From positions 11,470,001-11,534,000 of the forward strand of contig CM082587.2 of the NCBI GenBank assembly GCA_040954595.2: a DNA stretch of 64,000 bases, read 5' to 3'. The notes beneath the pieces are model-generated. The model was not told the origin of the DNA. It made no database searches and was given only the letters and a program-made list of their open reading frames with translations. This document shows, one piece after another, positions 23,216-35,989 of the stretch; position 1 is the first letter of the stretch; every line of letters begins with the position of its first letter. The translations under genes and the position numbers were made by a program. This stretch comes from Balanoglossus misakiensis (lineage: Eukaryota > Hemichordata).

Positions 23216-24023
23216 GGCTGCATTCACAAACACCTCTGGAGGGGGGGGGCAGGAGAATTCAATTTTTTTTACCGTTAATTTTCACATGCCCCCCTCAACA
23301 ACCCGAAATATTTTCAAATCCCCCCCTTCCGAACTGCTAAAATTTTCAAATCCCCCCCCCCCAATTTTCTTTCACACAGCAAAACACATCACCTATCTAT
23401 CTTGTAAAAAAGAAAAACAGCGCTCTCATGAAAAGAATTTGAAACTGATGTTTCCCCTTATCAGTGGGTATTAAAACTGAACATAATTGTTTCTATTTTT
23501 TTTAACTTAGTATTCTGTGTTGGGAGACATTGTAAATCGAGAAGTGAAGGGGGTGGGTTTGGGAGGGGGTGTCCCCCTCCCACGTACGAAAATTTTATAA
23601 AATACAGAGTTCACAACTGCATTTTAATGAACCCGGCAAAAGCAAATTAACTCAACTACCGGTATGTTGGGGAGGACAAATTTAACCGTCGCTGCTCAAA
23701 GTTATCATGGGGTGGGGGCAAGTCCCCTGACCTGGGACACTAGATAAAACAGTCAATGATTTAAAGGTGCTGATGAATGACGGGGGTGGGTGTGGGAGGG
23801 GGTGTTCCCCTCCCACATTAGAAAATGTTGTATTATGAAGGGTTCAAAACTGCATTTTTGTGGACTCAAAATAAATATTTAGTCCTCAAAGTTTTCAAGC
23901 CCCCCCCCTTTACAGTCCCAAAATTATTTCAAATCCCCCCCTTACATACCCTAAATTTTTTCAAATCCCCCCCCTCAATTCTCCTGCCCCCCCCCCCCTC
24001 CAGAGGTGTTTGTGAATGCAGCC
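23216..24023. mobile_element. Harbinger-type MITE 2, 808 bp
   Basis: It has the same 20-bp terminal repeats as MITE 1 and is flanked by TAA at 23213-23215 and 24024-24026. Its first and last few hundred bases are the reverse complement of the last and first parts of MITE 1, with an additional 300 bp in the middle. It carries no gene. Confidence 0.85.
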
Positions 24024-24797
24024 TAACCAACAGGGCAATAGGTGTGGTTTTTGTTCCACAGGGACGAATGTAAGTGTCAGTTTGTTTTTGCCCAAATGTA
24101 TAAGTTGATTTGGATGACCTCTGTCGTACAGTGCCATATCTCAGCCCGTTGTACAAGTGCAGCTTTGGTATTCCGAGCGAAACTATCATGAAATGCCAAA
24201 TACAGGCGGATACCTGCGACACCTGCTTGATTCATGTATTACGTGCATACCTAATGGTAGGCTAAGTGAAAGGGCTGCAAATGTAGGATTTCTTGCACAT
24301 GACATAAACAGGAATGAACATTTTTGTCAAATTTTTGGGTGACATCAGGTGTCCATTGACCTGCTTTCCATATGTTAGCATGCACATCATGTATAGCCAG
24401 GTGTTTGGAGGGGTAGGGTAGGACCCTCTGCGTCATGAAATGCTAAATTTTAGGGGCTACCTGTAACTTACTTGCGTAACTCATTATTATGGCCATATCT
24501 AATTTGACAAACCCAAACAGCGAGGATTTTCCGTTGTCTTGAATATGAACCAAATAAGAATCCTAATTTTTGGCCCAATTTTTGGATACCCTCAGCTGAC
24601 CTTTGAAGTAACTGAAGTACTTACAACGTAGAAGTTCACCTTTGGTAGTTGTGTTTGTACTTGTAAGACATCCATTTCGGGTGGTTGCCTACTTCCCCAT
24701 ATCTCCACATCCAGAGCAAATACAGCCTACGCATTTGAATGGTACAACCCTGAATGGAGTCTAATGGTTATTAACTCTATGCTTGGGCCCCTTCAAC

Positions 24798-24809
24798 GCT
24801 GCTTGCAGC
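24798..24809. repeat. Terminal hairpin at the right end of the outer element
   Basis: GCTGC-TT-GCAGC is a 5-bp stem five bases before the satellite resumes. Its position just inside the 3' end resembles the terminal hairpins of Helitron-type elements, although the last bases (CTTTAA) are not the usual CTRR. Confidence 0.55.
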
Positions 24810-24814
24810 TTTAA

Positions 24815-27800
24815 TTTTTCTTGAATTCCGTCAATATCTCTGCATTTTTGGAGTGGTCGAAAGTTTTAACATACAATCAACATATCATATATGATCAGGG
24901 CACCAAATTCGAAGAACGAAGGTTTTTTTATTTTATTTTTCTAAAAATGACATTTTCAAGGAAAATTTGGTAAAACGCAATTTTGTCTGCAGTGAGCCAA
25001 ATTAGACGGTCTTTTGTGGAATTTGTATCGATATATATATACGAAGAGCATTCTATACTCCATCAGATTTCCGAAAATGTAGAAAACAGGTATTTTTTGT
25101 AATTTTCAAAAATTTACCATTTTGACCAAATTGTGGTTAAAATTGTTATTTTCGTGTTGAATGCCGCCAGTGTCACTGCTTTTAAAAGTCATAAAAACTT
25201 TTAACATGCAAGCAATTGCTTATATATGATCAGGTCACCGAATTAAAAAAATAAAGAATGTTTTGCCTAAAAATGACCTTTTTGGTGCAAAAACGAATAA
25301 AACGCAATTTTGTATTAAATCAGCTCATTCAGAGTGCATTTTTTATAATCAGCACCATTTTTACATATATTGGAAATTTCATACATCATCAGATATCCAA
25401 ATATGAAAAGATGATTTACATTTTAGATGATTGTCCAAAATTAGCTGATATCTGATAAATGTAGTATTTAACCGTTCTGTTCCCCCCCCCCTACATTATA
25501 TGCGGTACGCTGATGTCAGCTTACCCGGCAGTACTGCAGGCCGTGCCCCCAACTAACGTCGGTGTTTGAAACGCCCTGGTTAAATTCGGGCTTTCTTTAT
25601 ATAAATTGACAGGCAATAAAGCAGTCCTACCGGAACAAATGTCGAGTGTTGACCCGCTGTGACTTTCCCTGTTCGGTTTGCCCGACTTAGCCAACGTCTT
25701 TGTACTAGAGTGTCGGGTCTTTTGCAGAGCCAGGCCGAAGGAAATCCGACTTGATCACCGTTGCTAACGAACGCTAGTGTCTGTCATGGTGTGCCGGGGT
25801 TTTAGTCGAGCCAGGCCGTAGGAGATCTGACTTGATCATCGTGGTCAATGTACGCGTGTTTCCGCTCTAAAGTGCCGGGGCTTCAGCTAAACCAGGCCGT
25901 AGGAAATCCGACGTAATCACCGTTGATAACTTACGCCAGTGTGTGTCATATAGAGCCGGTGCACCAGCCGAGTCACGCCGTAGGAAATCTGACTTGATCA
26001 ACGTGGTCAATGTACGCCTGTTTCTGCTCTAGAGTGCCGGGGCTTCAGCTGAGCCATGCCGTAGGAAATCTGACTTGATCAACGTTGCTAACGAACGCTA
26101 GTGTCTGTCATAGTGTGCCGGGGTTTTAGTCGAGCCAAGCCGTAGGAGATCAGACTTGATCAACGTGGTCTCTGTACGCGTGTTTCTGCTCTAGAGTGCC
26201 GGGGCTTTATCCAACCCATGCCGTTGAAAATCTGACTTGATCACCGTTGCTAACGTACGCTAGTGTCTGTCATATTGTGACGAGATTTATCCGTGCCAGG
26301 CCGTAGAAAAATCGACTTGTTCAACGTTATCAGTGTGCAACTGTTTCTGCTCTAGAGTGTCAGGGTTTTAGCCGACTTATGCTGTAGGAAATCTGAGTTG
26401 ATAAACGGGAATTCAATGTTAGAAAACCCGTGTGGAAAGTATCTCTACCCGTTTGAAACTAAGAAAAGAATTTATTCTTATTTATTTTGTAAAAAAGACA
26501 ATTTTTCGAAAACAAGTCGAAAATGGTAATTTTGTCTTGGGTGATTCAAATTATACCACATTTTCTGGAATTTGCAGCACTTTTTACAAGAGAACGACAC
26601 TTCATGCTCCATAATATTTCCGAAAATGAAGAAAAGAGTTTATTTTTTATGATTTTTTAAAAATGTACCATTTTGTCAAAATATGGCCAAAATGGCTATT
26701 TTTTCTTGAATTCCGTCAATATCTCTGCATTTTTGGAGTGGTCGAAAGTTTTAACATACAATCAACATATCATATATGATCAGGGCACCAAATTCGAAGA
26801 ACGAAGGTTTTTTTATTTTATTTTTCTAAAAATGACATTTTCAAGGAAAATTTGGTAAAACGCAATTTTGTCTGCAGTGAGCCAAATTAGACGGTCTTTT
26901 GTGGAATTTGTATCGATATATATATACGAAGAGCATTCTATACTCCATCAGATTTCCGAAAATGTAGAAAACAGGTATTTTTTGTAATTTTCAAAAATTT
27001 ACCATTTTGACCAAATTGTGGTTAAAATTGTTATTTTCGTGTTGAATGCCGCCAGTGTCACTGCTTTTAAAAGTCATAAAAACTTTTAACATGCAAGCAA
27101 TTGCTTATATATGATCAGGTCACCGAATTAAAAAAATAAAGAATGTTTTGCCTAAAAATGACCTTTTTGGTGCAAAAACGAATAAAACGCAATTTTGTAT
27201 TAAATCAGCTCATTCAGAGTGCATTTTTTATAATCAGCACCATTTTTACATATATTGGAAATTTCATACATCATCAGATATCCAAATATGAAAAGATGAT
27301 TTACATTTTAGATGATTGTCCAAAATTAGCTGATATCTGATAAATGTAGTATTTAACCGTTCTGTTCCCCCCCCCCCCCCTACATTATATGCGGTACGCT
27401 GATGTCAGCTTACCCGGCAGTACTGCAGGCCGTGCCCCCAACTAACGTCGGTGTTTGAAACGCCCTGGTTAAATTCGGGCTTTCTCTATAAATTGACAGG
27501 CAATAATGCAGTCCTACCGGAACAAATGTCGAGTGTTGACCCGCTGTGACTTTCCCTGTTCGGTTTGCCCGACTTAGCCAACGTCTTTGTACTAGAGTGT
27601 CGGGTCTTTTGCAGAGCCAGGCCGAAGGAAATCCGACTTGATCACCGTTGCTAACGAACGCTAGTGTCTGTCATGGTGTGCCGGGGTTTTAGTCGAGCCA
27701 GGCCGTAGGAGATCTGACTTGATCATCGTGGTCAATGTACGCGTGTTTCCGCTCTAAAGTGCCGGGGTTTCAGCTAAACCAGGCCGTAGGAAATCCGACG

Positions 27801-30800
27801 TAATCACCGTTGATAACTTACGCCAGTCTGTGTCATATAGAGCCGGTGCACCAGCCGAGTCACGCCGTAGGAAATCTGACTTGATCAACGTGGTCAATGT
27901 ACGCCTGTTTCTGCTCTAGAGTGCCGGGGCTTCAGCTGAGCCAGGCCGTAGGAAACCCGACGTGATTACCGTTGTTAACTTACGCCAGTCTGTGTCCTAT
28001 ATATAGTGCCGGGGCATCAGCCGTGCCAGGCCGAAGGAAATGTGAGTAGATCAACGTGGTCTCTGTACGCGTGTTTCTGCTCTAGAGTGTCAGGGCTTTA
28101 GCAAAGCCATGCCGTAGGAAATCTGACTTGATCAACGTTGCTAACGAACGCTAGTGTCTGCCATAGTGTGCCGGGGTTTTAGTCGAGCCAAGCCGTAGGA
28201 GATCAGACTTGATCAACGTGGTCTCTGTACGCGTGTTTCTGCTCTAGAGTGCCGGGGCTTTATCCAACCCATGCCGTTGAAAATCTGACTTGATCACCGT
28301 TGCTAACGTACGATAGTGTCTGTCATATTGTGACGGAGATTTAGCCGAGCCAGGCCGTAGAAAAATCGACTTGTTCAACGTTACCAGTGTGCAACTGTTT
28401 CTGCTCTAAAGTCTCAGGGTTTTAGCCGACTTATGCTGTAGGAAATCTGAGTTGATGAACGGGAATTCAATGTTAGAAAACCCGTGTGGAAAGTATCTCT
28501 ACCCGTTTGAAACTAAGAAAAGAATTAATTCTTATTTATTTTGTAAAAAAGACAATTTTTCGAAAAAAAGTCGAAAATGGTAATTTTGTCTTGGGTGATT
28601 CAAATTATACCGCCTTTTCTGGAATTTGCAGCACTTTTTACAAGAGAACGACACTTCATGCTCCATAATATTTCCGAAAATGAAGAAAAGAGTTAATTTT
28701 TTATGATTTTTTAAAAATTTACCATTTTTGTCAAAATATGGCCAAAATGGCTATTTTTTCTTGAATTCCGTCAATATCTCTGCATTTTTGGAGTGGTCGA
28801 AAGTTTTAACATACAATCAACATGTCATATATGATCAGGGCACCAAATTCGAAGATAAAAGGTTTTTTTATTTTTTTTTTCTAAAAATGACATTTTCAAG
28901 GAAAATTTTGTAAAACGCAATTTTGTCTGCAGTGAGCCAAATTAGACGGTCTTTTGTGGAATTTGTATCGATATATACGTACGAAGAGCATTCTATACTC
29001 CATCAGATTTCCGAAAATGTAGAAAACAGGTATTTTTTGTAATTTTCAAAAATTTACCATTTTGACCAAATTGTGGCTAAAATTGTTATTTTCGTGTTGA
29101 ATGCCGCCAGTGTCACTGCTTTTAAAAGTCATAAAAACTTTTAACATACAAGCAATTGTTTATATATGATCAGGTCACCGAATTAAAAAAATAAAGAATG
29201 TTTTGCCTAAAAATGACCTTTTTGGTGCAAAAACGAATAAAACGCAATTTTGCATTAAATCAGCTCATTTAGAGTGCATTTTTATAATCAGCACCATTTT
29301 TACATATAATGGAAATGTCATACATCATCAGATATCCAAATATGAAAAGATGATTTACATTTTAGATGATTGTCCAAAATTAGCTGATATCTGATAAATG
29401 TAGTATTTAACCGTTCTGTCCCCCCCCCCCCTACATTATATGCGGTACGCTGATGTCAGCTTACCCGGCAGTACTGCAGGCCGTGCCCCCAACTAACGTC
29501 GGTGTTTGAAACGCCCTGGTTAAATTCGGGCTTTCTCTATAAATTGACAGGCAATAATGCAGTCCTACCGGAACAAATGTCGAGTGTTGACCCGCTGTGA
29601 CTTTCCCTGTTCGGTTTGCCCGACTTAGCCAACGTCTTTGTACTAGAGTGTCGGGTCTTTTACAGAGCCAGGCCGAAGGAAATCCGACTTGATCACCGTT
29701 GCTAACGAACGCTAATGTCTGTCATGGTGTGCCGGGGTTTTAGTCGAGCCAGGCCGTAGGAGATCTGACTTGATCATCGTGGTCAATGTACGCGTGTTTC
29801 CGCTCTAAAGTGCCGGGGCTTCAGCTAAACCAGGCCGTAGGAAATCCGACGTAATCACCGTTGATAACTTACGCCAGTCTGTGTCATATAGAGCCGGTGC
29901 ACCAGCCGAGTCACGCCGTAGGAAATCTGACTTGATCAACGTGGTCAATGTACGCCTGTTTCTGCTCTAGAGTGCCGGGGCTTCAGCTGAGCCAGGCCGT
30001 AGGAAACCCGACGTGATTACCGTTGTTAACTTACGCCAGTCTGTGTCCTATATATAGTGCCGGGGCATCAGCCGTGCCAGGCCGAAGGAAATGTGAGTAG
30101 ATCAACGTGGTCTCTGTACGCGTGTTTCTGCTCTAGAGTGTCAGGGCTTTAGCAAAGCCATGCCGTAGGAAATCTGACTTGATCAACGTTGCTAACGAAC
30201 GCTAGTGTCTGTCATAGTGTGCCGGGGTTTTAGTCGAGCCAAGCCGTAGGAGATCAGACTTGATCAACGTGGTCTCTGTACGCGTGTTTCTGCTCTAGAG
30301 TGCCGGGGCTTTATCCAACCCATGCCGTTGAAAATCTGACTTGATCACCGTTGCTAACGTACGATAGTGTCTGTCATATTGTGACGGAGATTTAGCCGAG
30401 CCAGGCCGTAGAAAAATCGACTTGTTCAACGTTACCAGTGTGCAACTGTTTCTGCTCTAAAGTCTCAGGGTTTTAGCCGACTTATGCTGTAGGCAATCTG
30501 AGTTGATGAACGGGAATTCAATGTTAGAAAACCCGTGTGGAAAGTATCTCTACCCGTTTGAAACTAAGAAAAGAATTAATTCTTATTTATTTTGTAAAAA
30601 AGACAATTTTTCGAAAAAAAGTCGAAAATGGTAATTTTGTCTTGGGTGATTCAGATTATACCGCCTTTTCTGGAATTTGCAGCACTTTTTACAAGAGAAC
30701 GACACTTCATGCTCCATAATATTTCCGAAAATGAAGAAAAGAGTTAATTTTTTATGATTTTTTAAAAATTTACCATTTTTGTCAAAATATGGCCAAAATG

Positions 30801-31650
30801 GCTATTTTTTCTTGAATTCCGTCAATATCTCTGCATTTTTGGAAAGTTTTAACATACAATCAACATGTCATATATGATCAGGGCACCAAATTCGAAGATA
30901 AAAGGTTTTTTTATTTTTTTTTTCTAAAAATGACATTTTCAAGGAAAATTTTGTAAAACGCAATTTTGTCTGCAGTGAGCCAAATTAGACGGTCTTTTGT
31001 GGAATTTGTATCGATATATACATACGAAGAGCATTCTATACTCCATCAGATTTCCGAAAATGTAGAAAACAGGTATTTTTTGTAATTTTCAAAAATTTAC
31101 CATTTTGACCAAATTGTGGCTAAAATTGTTATTTTCGTGTTGAATGCCGCCAGTGTCACTGCTTTTAAAAGTCACAAAAACTTTTAACATACAAGCAATT
31201 GTTTATATATGATCAGGTCACCGATTTAAAAAAATAAAGAATGTTTTGCCTAAAAATGACCTTTTTGGTGCAAAAACGAATAAAACGCAATTTTGCATTA
31301 AATCAGCTCATTCAGAGTGCATTTTTATAATCAGCACCATTTTTACATATAATGGAAATGTCATACATCATCAGATATCCAAATATGAAAAGATGATTTA
31401 CATTTTAGATGATTGTCCAAAATTAGCTGATATCTGATAAATGTAGTATTTAACCGTTCTGTTCCCCCCCCCCCCCCCTACATTATATGCGGTACGCTGA
31501 TGTCAGCTTACCCGGCAGTACTGCAGGCCGTGCCCCCAACTAACGTCGGTGTTTGAAACGCCCTGGTTAAATTTGGGCTTTCTCTATAAATTGACAGGCA
31601 ATAATGCAGTCCTACCGGAACAAATGTCGAGTGTTGACCCGCTGTGACTT
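24815..31650 (+). repeat. Satellite array, 2.05-kb higher-order units
   Basis: The landmark 'cttgaattccg' recurs at 24820, 26705, 28760 and 30811, giving units of 1885, 2055 and 2051 bp. The short first unit lacks about 166 bp, equal to two 80-bp monomers. Each unit holds an AT-rich half with three diverged copies of one ancestral monomer of roughly 300 bp (each with an '(aaaacgc or aaaatgg)(t)aattttgt...' core and a 'tttccgaaaatg.agaaaa' end), a poly-C run of 8-16, and a run of 80-bp monomers. Short open frames recurring in each unit begin with GTG and carry no recognisable domain; I do not call them genes. Confidence 0.95.
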
Positions 31651-31815
31651 TTTTTTTTTTTTTTTTTTTTTAATACTTTTTATTGGGAACACAAACAGTC
31701 ATTTTGATACATAAGTAGATTTAAAAAAAAAAAAAAAAAAAAAATTGACAATTATTTTTTGGAAGCATAACTTAATGGAAAGAAGAGAAAAAAAAAAAAA
31801 AACAATCTGGTATTC

Positions 31816-34800
31816 TCAGTTTGTTATATACCTCATAAGTGATGACCATTTTTTAAGATGAAAGTACATTTTATGATTTGCAGTTGCAATCTTAAGTTCA
31901 ATTTCATGTATGTTTTTGAGCTGAACAATAAACCCAGTGATATTCGGAATTCGATTATTTAATTTACAGTAGTAAATGTACATTCTAACTTGCATTGCTA
32001 TAAAATTGACTATAAAAGTCTCGTTTGGGTCACCCAAAACCATACATAACACTGATGGTGGTTTTTTCAATTTAAGAGGGATACCCAACGTAAACAGTAG
32101 GTCCCTCCAGAGAGCAGTAGTACAATTGCAACTATGAAATAAATGGTCGATGGACTCTGTTTCCACTTTACATAAATCACAAAGAGCAGTTGGAAATTTC
32201 TGTGGATTGTACCTGTTTAGCTGTTTGTTTGTATACAAAATATTGTGAAGTAATTTAAATTGAAAAGCTCTAGCCTTACAATGTATTGATAACTTGTAAG
32301 TGAAGTCATACATTTTTTCCCAGTTTAGATTAAATATATTCAACATTTTTTCCAGTGTTGCTTGACTTTTTGGAGTCTCTATAATACGGTCGTTCAAATT
32401 ACATTTCAAACTCTTTTTCGTTAAAGTGTCTAAATTACAGATTGTGCCATTCAATGAAATACAAAGCTTATGTACACTATGTGCTTTGGTACAATTTTTT
32501 AACTTGTTTGGAACAGAAAGTGTCAATCCTAACCACTTCAATTTCTGATTTAAATTCAGGCCTTTCTGCTCAAATACAGACCATGATACTCTATTAAAAC
32601 CTGTAAACATGTCAGGGATGAAATTAAAGCCAGCGTCAGAAAAAGCCTTATAAAATACCGACTTTCCTCCAACGAGGACGTTTCTGTTGTTCCAAATCAC
32701 CTGGTCTGTAGTATTTGGAATTATGTTGATTTCTGACCATGTGACAAGACAATTATTTATAAAACTGGAAACTTGGACAGGCAAAAGATTGGTGCGGAAG
32801 TTACATTTAAAAAGTAATTTTCCACCGACTTTCTCTAAACTGTGTAAGACAATGTGTTTCCAAGGGTGTTTACATTCCTCATTCAACAGGCGTTTAATCA
32901 GTAATACTTGCTTTGTTTTTATCATCACATCTAAATTGGGCATTTTTAAGCCTCCTTGGCCCACCTCCCCTATCATTACATTCCTGCGAACCCGGTCTTG
33001 TCCATTCCAGAGAAAATTATAAATTAACTTATGAACCCGACCTATTACTTCATTAGGAAAAATTACGTGTGTAAGCACATATGTTAATTTGGAAATTGCC
33101 AATGACTTAATAACTTGAACTTTCCCAATGATGGTCAAATTCCTAGTTTTCCACATATTGAGGACCTTTTTTAGATTTTCGACTGGGGTAACAATATTTT
33201 TTTCCTGGGCAATTTTTTCATTATAAGAAAAATGAATCCCCACAATCTTGATAGTAGGGGTGGGCCACTTTACCCCGAACGCCTCATCTTTTCGAAGTCT
33301 CCATTTCCCAAGCCAAACAGCTTCTGTCTTATCTTTGTTGACTTTCAAACCAGAAGCATTATAAAAGGAAGTTAACATTTCAAAAACAATTCTTACAGAG
33401 TTTTCATTTGATAAAAAACAGGTCATATCGTCGGCGAACGCCGACTCCTTAATTTCAACACTGCCAATATTGATACCACTAATTTGCCGGTTATTTCTTA
33501 TTGAATGCAAGAGTGTTTCTAAAACCAGAATAAATAACATAGGTGACAAAGGGTCGCCTTGGCGCACTCCCTTCTCAAGCTTAAAATAGCCAGTCCCAAA
33601 CCCATTGTTCATTACAGTGCTTTCAATGTTAAAATATAAGGCTTTAACCCAGTTGATGAAGGACACTCCAAAATTAAAGGATGACAATGTATTGTAGAGA
33701 TAATCCCAACTTACAGTGTCAAAAGCTTTTTCGAAATCTATGGCTAATAAAATTGCTGGAATATCAGCATTACAGGTGTGATGAAAAATCTCATCTATCA
33801 AACGGATATAATCACCAATGTTTCTCCCCCGGACAAAGGCCGCTTGGGAGTCACCAATTAAGCAGGGCAAAACTTTCTCAATACGTTTAACAAGGCATTT
33901 TGAAGCAAGCTTCATGTCAACATTCATAAGGGAGATTGGTCTCCAATTTTTCAGATAGAGTTGATCCTTCCCAGGTTTATCAATCAGAGTTATGACACTC
34001 TGTTTCTGTGAATTTGAAAATTCCCCCGTTCTGTAACCATAATTGAGAGAATTCAAAACTAAATTCCCCACCTGTGGCCAAAACGCCACGTAAAATTCTT
34101 TTGTAAGGCCATCATTGCCGGGGCTTTTGTTGTCTGGAAGGGAGAGAAGAACAGAGAAAACTTCCCCAGGGGTCAAAGGACCCTCACACAAAACTTTATC
34201 ATTCTCTGACAACATTGGTAAATTTGCATCCAGGAAATAATGCACATCGTTGGAGTTTGTGGCGCACCTTGAGTAAAGCTTGGCATAAAACTGCTTAATT
34301 TCACACAAAATATTCTTTGGGTTGTCTATAATTGTATACTCATCTTTCTTCAAATTGCTGATACTCGAGTTGCGTTTATTTACCTTTTCCAAACCTAAAA
34401 AGAACTTGTTACATTTTTCACCTTTCTCGTACCAATTAATCCTGGATCTTACGACCGCTCCTTCTGTAATATAATCATAAACTTTCTCCAAATCACTCTT
34501 TGCTGACTCGAGCATCTCGTAATTTTGCACTGTAGGATGATTAGAACAAAGACCCTCAAGAAAATTCACCGACAGTTCAAGATTCTGTAAATTCTGTCTA
34601 CGTTTTTTCGCCACTGTTTTGCTGTAGTCAATCACAAAACCTCTAATCTTAAATTTTATGAAGTCCCAACGAACCCCATCATTTAACCTAGTGGATTCAC
34701 TAATCCACTCGTCAATATTATCGTGCAGAATGGTTTTGAAAGTACTGTCGTAAATTAAACTAGAATTAAACTTCCAGTAGCCAGGACCCCGCTCGTTTTG

Positions 34801-35529
34801 GCAAGATTTATACACCAAAGAGACAGCTGAATGGTCGGAATCCACTCCAGGAATAATCTGAACGCTACTGATTTGTTGCTGTAAATCGCTAGAAATGAAA
34901 AAATAATCAAGTCTACTCTGAGTGATATAAGGCCTGCGCCTTCTCCAGGTAAAACCTCTCTTTTCTTCATGACGCACCCTCCATATATCAATCAAATTGA
35001 AGACGTCAGATATCCTATCTAAAAGAGCAATGGACTTTCCCCATGGTTTAGGATTGCCTCCTGAGCGATCAAGGGCAATATTATAGGTGAAATTTAAATC
35101 CCCTCCTAAAATGACAATTGTGTTGGGATCGGTTACATATTTGACCAGCAAAAAATACATTTCTTCTAGAAAAATTACATGCTCTTTCTCTATATTGGGT
35201 GCATATACATTAAGTAGTATACAAGGCGTATTGTCTAAATTTACATCAATAAGAATAAATCTACCCATATCGTCAGTTACAGAATTGTTAACTATAATAT
35301 TTGGGTTATTGATAATTGTTATTACACCTCTACTATTGTTTGTTCCATGCGAAAACCAACAGCGACCATTAAATTGAGTTGACCAAAAGTGAACATCGTC
35401 TTTTACACTGTGGGTTTCTTGTAAGAAAGTAAATGTGGGGTTCTTACTATTTAACCAACATCCAAGTTTTTTCCTTTTTTTGAAACTACGGAGCCCTCTT
35501 GTATTAAACGTCAAAACTGAAAAATCCAT
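31816..35529 (-). CDS. LINE ORF2: APE endonuclease and reverse transcriptase, 1237 aa
   Basis: The ORF starts with ATG at 35529 and runs without a stop for 1237 codons, normal for L1/Tx1 clade ORF2. The N-terminal APE-type endonuclease has LTFNTRGL, LQETH, GGDLNF, RLDYFFIS and DSDHSAV. The reverse transcriptase follows with KSPGNDGLTKEFY, NWRPISLMNVD, AIDFEKAFDTVSWDYL, GVRQGDPLSP and the catalytic FADDM. A Cys-rich C-terminal motif (CDLCKVETESIDHLFHSC) matches the CCHC region of this group. The protein nicks target DNA and copies the LINE RNA at the nick. Nothing obvious is missing, so it may be functional, although ORF1 is broken. Confidence 0.93.
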   Translation of the reverse strand: MDFSVLTFNTRGLRSFKKRKKLGCWLNSKNPTFTFLQETHSVKDDVHFWSTQFNGRCWFSHGTNNSRGVITIINNPNIIVNNSVTDDMGRFILIDVNLDNTPCILLNVYAPNIEKEHVIFLEEMYFLLVKYVTDPNTIVILGGDLNFTYNIALDRSGGNPKPWGKSIALLDRISDVFNLIDIWRVRHEEKRGFTWRRRRPYITQSRLDYFFISSDLQQQISSVQIIPGVDSDHSAVSLVYKSCQNERGPGYWKFNSSLIYDSTFKTILHDNIDEWISESTRLNDGVRWDFIKFKIRGFVIDYSKTVAKKRRQNLQNLELSVNFLEGLCSNHPTVQNYEMLESAKSDLEKVYDYITEGAVVRSRINWYEKGEKCNKFFLGLEKVNKRNSSISNLKKDEYTIIDNPKNILCEIKQFYAKLYSRCATNSNDVHYFLDANLPMLSENDKVLCEGPLTPGEVFSVLLSLPDNKSPGNDGLTKEFYVAFWPQVGNLVLNSLNYGYRTGEFSNSQKQSVITLIDKPGKDQLYLKNWRPISLMNVDMKLASKCLVKRIEKVLPCLIGDSQAAFVRGRNIGDYIRLIDEIFHHTCNADIPAILLAIDFEKAFDTVSWDYLYNTLSSFNFGVSFINWVKALYFNIESTVMNNGFGTGYFKLEKGVRQGDPLSPMLFILVLETLLHSIRNNRQISGINIGSVEIKESAFADDMTCFLSNENSVRIVFEMLTSFYNASGLKVNKDKTEAVWLGKWRLRKDEAFGVKWPTPTIKIVGIHFSYNEKIAQEKNIVTPVENLKKVLNMWKTRNLTIIGKVQVIKSLAISKLTYVLTHVIFPNEVIGRVHKLIYNFLWNGQDRVRRNVMIGEVGQGGLKMPNLDVMIKTKQVLLIKRLLNEECKHPWKHIVLHSLEKVGGKLLFKCNFRTNLLPVQVSSFINNCLVTWSEINIIPNTTDQVIWNNRNVLVGGKSVFYKAFSDAGFNFIPDMFTGFNRVSWSVFEQKGLNLNQKLKWLGLTLSVPNKLKNCTKAHSVHKLCISLNGTICNLDTLTKKSLKCNLNDRIIETPKSQATLEKMLNIFNLNWEKMYDFTYKLSIHCKARAFQFKLLHNILYTNKQLNRYNPQKFPTALCDLCKVETESIDHLFHSCNCTTALWRDLLFTLGIPLKLKKPPSVLCMVLGDPNETFIVNFIAMQVRMYIYYCKLNNRIPNITGFIVQLKNIHEIELKIATANHKMYFHLKKWSSLMRYITN

Positions 35530-35989
35530 TTCAAATTGTCATGAAATGTGTTGTGTCGACTGCTTCCAAAAACATTTCTGAAAATTGACTGATGTGTCCC
35601 GCTTTGAAATAAACCCATCAAGAAACAACAAACAAACAAGACAAACACACCCTAAGGGCCGACAGAGGCGAGAGAGAAAAACCCAAAGGGCCAAAAAAAG
35701 AGAAGACTGAGAAGAGACGAAACTCCCTTCCCCGGAGGAAAAAAACAAACAGGGAAAGGGGGCAAGACGAAAAGGAGAAGAAATACAAAAAGAACAAAAA
35801 AGAAGGGCAAGAAAAAAAAAACCTACTCTGCTCGAGTGCCACACCTTCTCTGTGTCGGAGGTGTATTGAGATCTTTAAAATCAATGGCCGACAACGTTAC
35901 CGTTATTCTATGAATACTGTGTTTGGTAATTCAAAGTCGTACGCTACTATCCAGTTTACATTTACAATTTTCATTTACATTTACAAATG

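Larger units (their letters stand above)
4961..24814. mobile_element. Outer inserted element of unresolved class, containing the KDZ transposon and two MITEs
   Basis: The satellite stops at 4960 and resumes in register at 24815. The insertion starts with a perfect 15-bp hairpin (4961-4994, AGGGGACCAAGCGCC stem) and ends with a GCTGCTTGCAGC hairpin just before CTTTAA at 24814. The target has six T residues in other copies; here three lie left and five right, so at most TT is duplicated. After removing the nested KDZ element and MITEs, about 2 kb of non-coding sequence remains (4961-5611, 22145-22520, 23031-23215, 24024-24814). Hairpins near the ends and insertion in T-rich DNA would fit a non-autonomous Helitron or Helentron, but no Rep/helicase gene is present and the class stays open. 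Confidence 0.55.

Noticed and set aside
25680-26380. Regularly spaced 80-bp repeats that could suggest a CRISPR array
   Set aside because: There are no short identical repeats separated by unique spacers. Whole 80-bp monomers diverge gradually in a eukaryotic satellite.
26432-26614. A 60-codon open frame found in nearly every satellite unit
   Set aside because: It begins with GTG, has no recognisable domain, and exists only because the AT-rich monomer is repeated. The changes between copies show no clear sign of protein selection.
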